A program made the position numbers and the translations under genes. A DNA stretch of 64,000 nucleotides from Streptomyces sp. NRRL S-244 (GTDB lineage: Bacteria; Actinomycetota; Actinomycetes; Streptomycetales; Streptomycetaceae). The stretch is taken from NCBI RefSeq assembly GCF_000717915.1, contig NZ_JOCX01000031.1, positions 1-64,000 of the forward strand, written 5' to 3'. Positions 60,801 through 64,000 of this stretch are shown piece after piece; the stretch's first letter is position 1; each line of letters starts with the position of its first letter. Below the pieces are notes generated by a model. It was not told where the DNA came from. It searched no databases and worked only from the letters and a program-made list of their open reading frames with translations.

Positions 60801-61726
60801 GCGCGGGCCTGCTGGCCGACGGTGAGGACCATGGCGAGCATGCGGACGGGGCCGACGAGCTGGGAGAGGTAGGTGGAGAAGGCGACGAAGGTGCCGAGGG
60901 TGATGTGCCCCTGGGTGGCCATCCAGCCGCCGAGGGCCAGCATGGCGACCTGTCCGAGGGCGGGTACGGCCTGCAGGGCGGGGGTGTAGCGGGAGTTGAG
61001 CCGGATGGTCCGCATCCGGCCGGCGAACAGCCGGCGCCCGGCGGTGCGCAGCTTGCCGGTCTCCTGCTCCTCCTGGCCGAAGCCCTTGACGACGCGGACG
61101 CCGGTGACGGCCCCGTCGACGACGGTGGCGACGGCGGCGGCCTGGCCCTGGGCCCACCAGGTGGCGGGGAAGAGCTTCTTGCGGCTGCGCTTGGCGATGA
61201 ACCAGAGGGCGGGGGCCATGAGCAGCGCGACCAGCGTCAGCAGCGGGGACAGCGCCAGCATGATGCCGAGGGATATCCCGAAGAGGAGGAAGTTCCCGAT
61301 GGTCATGGGCAGCATGAAGAGCAGCCCTTGGATCAGCTGGAGGTCGCTGGTGGCGCGCCCGATGACCTGGCCGGTGGACAGTTCGTCCTGGCGGCGCCCG
61401 TCGAGGCGGGCGATGGTGTCGTACATGTCGGTGCGCAGGTCGTGCTGGACGTCGAGCGCGAGGCGGCCGCCGTAGTACCTGCGTATGTAGGTCAGTACGT
61501 ACACGAGGACGGCGGCGGCTATGAGGAGCCCGGCCCAGACGCCCATGGGCTTGGTGTGGTCGCCGATGACGTCGTCGATGATGACCTTGGTGACCAGGGG
61601 TACGAGGGCCATGACGGCCATGCCGGCCAGTGAGGACCCGAGGGCGAGCAGCACATTGGTCCGGTACCGCCAGGTGTAGGCGGTGAGCCGCCTGGCCCAG
61701 CCCTGTTTCCCGCCCGCTGCCGTCAC
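57821..61726 (-). CDS. Fused heterodimer-type ABC exporter (TMD-NBD-TMD-NBD)
   Basis: Predicted 1301-residue exporter with two six-helix membrane domains and two nucleotide domains in one chain. NBD1 has Walker A VGASGSGKST (about 371-380), LSGGQ (about 476-480), and Walker B ending LLLLDD, so the catalytic Glu is replaced by Asp501; its Q-loop reads PED. NBD2 has ETGAGKST, PQE, LSAGQ and VLLLDE with Glu intact. The pattern is one degenerate and one consensus ATP site, as in TM287/288 and TmrAB. An acidic and Gly/Ala/Pro-rich linker joins the halves. GGGGAGG six bases before the GTG at 61726 favours this start over the ATG at 61789. Confidence 0.94.
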   Translation of the reverse strand: MTAAGGKQGWARRLTAYTWRYRTNVLLALGSSLAGMAVMALVPLVTKVIIDDVIGDHTKPMGVWAGLLIAAAVLVYVLTYIRRYYGGRLALDVQHDLRTDMYDTIARLDGRRQDELSTGQVIGRATSDLQLIQGLLFMLPMTIGNFLLFGISLGIMLALSPLLTLVALLMAPALWFIAKRSRKKLFPATWWAQGQAAAVATVVDGAVTGVRVVKGFGQEEQETGKLRTAGRRLFAGRMRTIRLNSRYTPALQAVPALGQVAMLALGGWMATQGHITLGTFVAFSTYLSQLVGPVRMLAMVLTVGQQARAGVERVFELIDTEPVIEEGTRELPADVPATVEFDGVGFGYDPQRPVLDGFSLSIAEGETVAVVGASGSGKSTVSLLLPRFYDADRGTVRVGGYDVRELTYDSLRAAIGLVPEDSFLFSDTIRANIAYGQPDATDAQVEAAARAAQAESFIQALPAGYDTKVGEQGLTLSGGQRQRIALARAILTDPRLLLLDDATSAVDARVEHEIHEALRAVMAGRTTLLIAHRRSTLALADRIAVLDRGRLSDIGTHEELERRSPLYRRLLTDPDALGAGSPRTPDAPAMAEFERDIEGKLERDIELEAEIDSEPVNAKRRVVDGITPELWRRQEEQEEEEAEEEAEAEAATRTAAATGAPGTGAPGTGAPGTGAPGASVAGAVAGMPATPELLAQVAALPPADDEPAVDEDRAAAAEKSYNLRRLLQGFWAPLAISLGLVAVDAGSGLLLPILIRHGIDKGVEQAALGAVWVAAALALCVVVAQWAAQFAETRMTGRTGERVLYSLRVKIFAQLQRLGLDYYERELTGKIMTRMTTDVDALSTFLQTGLVTAVVSVFTFFGILIALLVLDVELALIVFATLPVLVIGTIVFRRKSVAAYELARDRVSLVNADLQESVSGLRIVQAFRRQGAGAARFAERSDSYRQARVRGQWLISVYFPFVQLLSSGAAAAVLIVGAGRVEAGTLTTGALVAYLLYIDLFFAPVQQLSQVFDGYQQATVSLGRIQGLLREPTSTPRPADPRAVEELRGEIAFEDVRFAYGTAEERGEKGDALAGISLRIPAGQTVAFVGETGAGKSTLVKLVARFYDPTSGRVTADGADLRELDLTAYRHRLGVVPQEPYLFPGTVRDAIAYGRPEASDAEVEAAARAVGAHDMIATLDGGYLHTVAERGRNLSAGQRQLIALARAELVDPDVLLLDEATAALDLATEAQVNQATDRLAGKRTTLVVAHRLTTAARADRVVVMDRGRVVEDGTHAELVARGGRYAELWRTFVGEDERAAA
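59698..59752. repeat. 15-bp tandem repeat in the ABC linker
   Basis: Four copies of a 15-base unit (GGCGCGCCGGTTCCG) encoding GAPGT in the linker between the halves of the exporter. All copies keep frame. Confidence 0.9.
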
Positions 61727-61869
61727 GTCGTGCCTCCCCGTTCGTCTTGTCCTGCCGGAAGCCCCAACGCTCCGACCGGCGGATTTCATCCCGCCGCAAC
61801 AATCGAACGGGTTTCCGCGCGGCGCGGCGACCCGACCCCACCCATCCGTGTCGGCCTGACCGTGCCGCC

Positions 61870-62187
61870 TTACGGGCTGGGCAGCGGCTTCACGACGGGA
61901 GGCCGCTCCAGCGGCTTGTTCTCGCAGCCGAGGGCCTCGGTGACCCGGCGGGCCACGAGGTAGGCGAGGGCTGTCTGGCGGTCCCGGGCGGCCTGGTCGA
62001 GTTCCGGCTTGCCGATGTTGATCGTGTACGAGGCGTCCGCGTAGAACCGTGCCGACTTCGACCGCTCATCGAGTTCACCGGGCATGGCGCACTCGACGAA
62101 CACGCTCTTCGCCTCGGGCTCGCCCGAATCGCACGACGACATCGGCCCCGATGCCGTTGAGGGCGCCGGCCGCCGCGCCGATGTCAT
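61870..62187 (-). pseudogene. C-terminal remnant of an unrecognised protein
   Basis: Open frame of 105 codons. The first ~30 residues look like out-of-frame noise (Arg/Pro/Ser-rich). From about residue 28 it has protein-like composition: KSVFVECAMPGELDERSKSARFYADASYTINIGKP, then QTALAYLVARRVTEALGCENKPLERPP. The natural N-terminus is missing, and a second protein-like frame (62184-62354) directly precedes it in another frame. The likely reading is a decayed or frameshifted gene. No family was recognised. Confidence 0.5.
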
Positions 62188-62354
62188 GGGCCCGGAGTGA
62201 CCGCCTTGACCGTGTCCGCGATCCGCTGCGTCCGGGACCGCTCGACCTCCGGGAGGTCGGGGTCGTGGCGGATCGCCTTCGCCGTGTCCGGGTCGGCCTT
62301 GCCGAAGTCGTAGCTCGCGACGCCTGCGTCCGAGACCTTCATACGGGCGGTCAC
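62184..62354 (-). pseudogene. N-terminal or middle fragment of the same decayed gene
   Basis: A 56-codon open frame (VTARMKVSDAGVASYDFGKADPDTAKAI) with natural-looking composition, ending in a TGA that overlaps the ATG of the downstream fragment. It may be part of one ancestral gene broken by a frameshift, or a very small coupled gene. Function unknown. Confidence 0.4.
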
Positions 62355-62468
62355 GGCATCGGCGCCTTCGTCAGACCGGTCGCGAACGGCACCGCTCCCC
62401 CTCGCACTTCGCCCACGTGATCAAGGCCACCCGCCACCCTGGCCAGCCGCCGGCAGGGCTCCCGGCGC

Positions 62469-64000
62469 TCAGAGGTGTGTGGGCGCGAACATGCGGAGTT
62501 CGGCCGGAAGGACGACCACCGAAGGGCCCGGGGTCTTCAGGGACTTGGTGAGGTCCTCGCGGAGGGTTTGGGGGGTCGTCGTCGATGCCGGGACTCCGAA
62601 GGATTCGGCCAGGGCCGTGAAGTCCGGGCGGGCGAGGTCGGTGCCCGTCGTGCGGCCCTCGAAGGAGTCCGCCATGTACTCGCGCAGGATGCCGTAGCCG
62701 CCGTCGTCCACGATCAGCCAGGTCACGTCGAGGTCGTGCTGCTTCGCCGTCGCCAGGTCCGCGATCGAGTACATCGCCCCGCCGTCGCCCGAGACCGCCA
62801 GGACCGGGGTGCCCGGTTCCGCGACGCAGGCTCCGAGGGCCGCCGGGAAGGCGTAGCCGAGGCCGCCGGCGCCCTGCGCCGAGTGCATCGTGTTGGGGTG
62901 CTTCGCGTCGAACGCCGACCAGGCCCAGTACGACAGGATCGTCATGTCCCAGAAGGACGGGGAGCGGGCCGGGAGCGCCGCGCGGATCGAGGTGAGGAGC
63001 CCGCGCTCCAGCGATACGTCCTGCGTCGACAGGCGGGTTTCGATCTCCGAGAGGAGCAGGCGCACGCGTTCCGGTGCGTGGGTGTCCTGGCGTTCCCCGA
63101 CCGTCTCCAGGAGGGCCTGGAGGGCCAGGCGGGCGTCCGCGTGGATGCCGAGGGCCGCGTGGTTGGACTCCAGCTTGCCGAGGTCCGCGTCGATCTGGAC
63201 GACCCGGCCCGTCGGGAAGAACGTGTGGTAGTTCGAGCTCAGTTCGCCCAGGCCGGAGCCCACGACGAGGAGGACGTCCGCGTCCTCCAGGAAGTCCGTC
63301 ATGTGGCGGTCCTCCAGCCAGGACTGGAGGGACAGCGGGTGGGTCCACGGGAAGGCGCCCTTGCCGCCGAACGTGGTGACCACCGGGGCGTTCAGCCGCT
63401 CCGCCAGCCGGCGCAGCTTGCCCGCCGCGTCCGAGCGGATCACCCCGCCGCCCGCGATGATCACGGGGCGGGCGGCCCGCTCCAGCCAGTGCGCCGCGAG
63501 CGCGGTGAGCTCGGGGCGCGGGACCAGCTCGTGCGGGGTCGCGTCCACGCCCGTGACCTGCGGGATCACCGTCTCCGCGCGCAGCACGTCCTCCGGGATC
63601 TCCACCCAGACGGGGCCGTGCGGAGCCGTCAGCGCCGATTCCCAGGCCTCCGCGATCACCGAGGGGATCTGCGACGGGGTGCGGGCCGTGTGGACCGACT
63701 TCACCACGTCCCGGAACGACGCCGACTGGTCCCGCAGTTCGTGCAGGTGCCCGCGCCGGCCGCCGCCCAGGCCCGCCACCGGGACCTGCGAGGCGATGGC
63801 GAGGACGGGGGCCGAGGCGGCGGCCGCCTCCGCGAGGGCCGGCAGGGCCATCAGCGCGCCCGGACCGGTCGAGAGCAGCAGAGGAACCGCCTCGCCCGTG
63901 ATGCGGCCGTACGCGTCCGCCGCGAAGCCGGCGTTGTTCTCCGTCCGCAGCCCGACCAGCCGCAGGTCGGAGCGGCCCACCGCGTCGAAGAGGGCGAGTG
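62469..64000 (-). CDS. Thiamine-diphosphate-dependent enzyme, acetolactate synthase large-subunit-like (start outside window)
   Basis: At least 510 residues are visible, and the frame stays open to the window edge, so the first ~40-50 residues are missing. The visible part has the TPP-enzyme order: LRTENNAGFAADAYGRITGEA (pyrimidine domain with catalytic Glu), PVIIAGGGVIRSDAAGKLRRLAE (central domain), and SGDGGAMYSIADLATAKQHDLDVTWLIVDDGGYGILREY (TPP/Mg motif). It decarboxylates a 2-oxoacid; biosynthetic acetolactate synthase, benzoylformate-type or related roles are possible. No small regulatory subunit gene is adjacent, so a non-anabolic role is more likely. Exact substrate unknown. Confidence 0.85.
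   Translation of the reverse strand, partial: LALFDAVGRSDLRLVGLRTENNAGFAADAYGRITGEAVPLLLSTGPGALMALPALAEAAAASAPVLAIASQVPVAGLGGGRRGHLHELRDQSASFRDVVKSVHTARTPSQIPSVIAEAWESALTAPHGPVWVEIPEDVLRAETVIPQVTGVDATPHELVPRPELTALAAHWLERAARPVIIAGGGVIRSDAAGKLRRLAERLNAPVVTTFGGKGAFPWTHPLSLQSWLEDRHMTDFLEDADVLLVVGSGLGELSSNYHTFFPTGRVVQIDADLGKLESNHAALGIHADARLALQALLETVGERQDTHAPERVRLLLSEIETRLSTQDVSLERGLLTSIRAALPARSPSFWDMTILSYWAWSAFDAKHPNTMHSAQGAGGLGYAFPAALGACVAEPGTPVLAVSGDGGAMYSIADLATAKQHDLDVTWLIVDDGGYGILREYMADSFEGRTTGTDLARPDFTALAESFGVPASTTTPQTLREDLTKSLKTPGPSVVVLPAELRMFAPTHL

Noticed and set aside
57770..61633. 1287-codon open frame on the + strand opposite the ABC exporter
   Set aside because: It is Gly/Asp/Val-rich with no motifs, while the opposite strand encodes a complete ABC exporter. 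Long antisense frames are expected at this GC content.

Overview
The window is about 64 kb of very GC-rich DNA with the gene content of a Streptomyces-type actinomycete chromosome arm or core: GTG/TTG starts, translational coupling by ATGA/GTGA overlaps, T-tract-less long-hairpin terminators, sporulation-type dynamins with a second SSB, a BldC-like lone MerR domain, the secreted prokaryotic phospholipase A2 and S37-type tripeptidyl aminopeptidase. No rRNA, CRISPR array, complete insertion sequence or prophage was seen. One tRNA gene, Arg(TCT), is present.

Layout. 1-820 is the end of a BadF/BadG-type sugar kinase. 998-11734 is a tightly packed signalling operon: GlnX-like membrane sensor, GlnH-like solute-binding protein, an unknown helical protein, a PknG-type Ser/Thr kinase, a PP2C phosphatase, a VWA protein and an FHA protein. 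Kinase, phosphatase and FHA protein all carry zinc ribbons. 11762-16221 holds a PCMT-family methyltransferase, truncated globin, an unknown gene coupled to a hotdog thioesterase, and EttA. 16396-18302 has a barstar homologue and a PAP2-diacylglycerol kinase fusion. 18432-23884 carries a surface protein with a thioester-like (TQXA) domain that has lost its cysteine, then a DynA-DynB-SsbB-like group. 24208-29618 includes the tRNA, phospholipase A2, a lower-GC membrane-protein islet, an Sfp-type phosphopantetheinyl transferase, a GNAT enzyme and a subtilisin. 29951-32394 is a WxL-like/DUF916 surface-protein pair.

32517-39769 is a divergent myo-inositol catabolism locus (iolC-iolB-iolD-iolA leftwards, iolE and an inositol dehydrogenase rightwards) with only 41 bp between the two arms. 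40000-46190 has the BldC-like protein, an MMPL exporter with its divergent TetR regulator, and a copper copZ-copA pair behind a CsoR-like operator. 46574-53730 has citrate synthase, RecD2, a DUF937 protein, a GNAT enzyme and a divergent EamA/LysR pair. 53741-61726 has a GH3 hexosaminidase-type enzyme, the S37 peptidase, a small secreted protein and a fused asymmetric ABC exporter. The window ends in a decayed gene and a TPP enzyme that runs off the edge.

The strongest candidate for a little-described system is the GlnX-GlnH-PknG operon extended by a dedicated phosphatase, VWA and FHA proteins. It looks like a complete amino-acid-sensing phosphorylation circuit in one transcript. Functional statements come from recognisable motifs and family knowledge; no database search was run.
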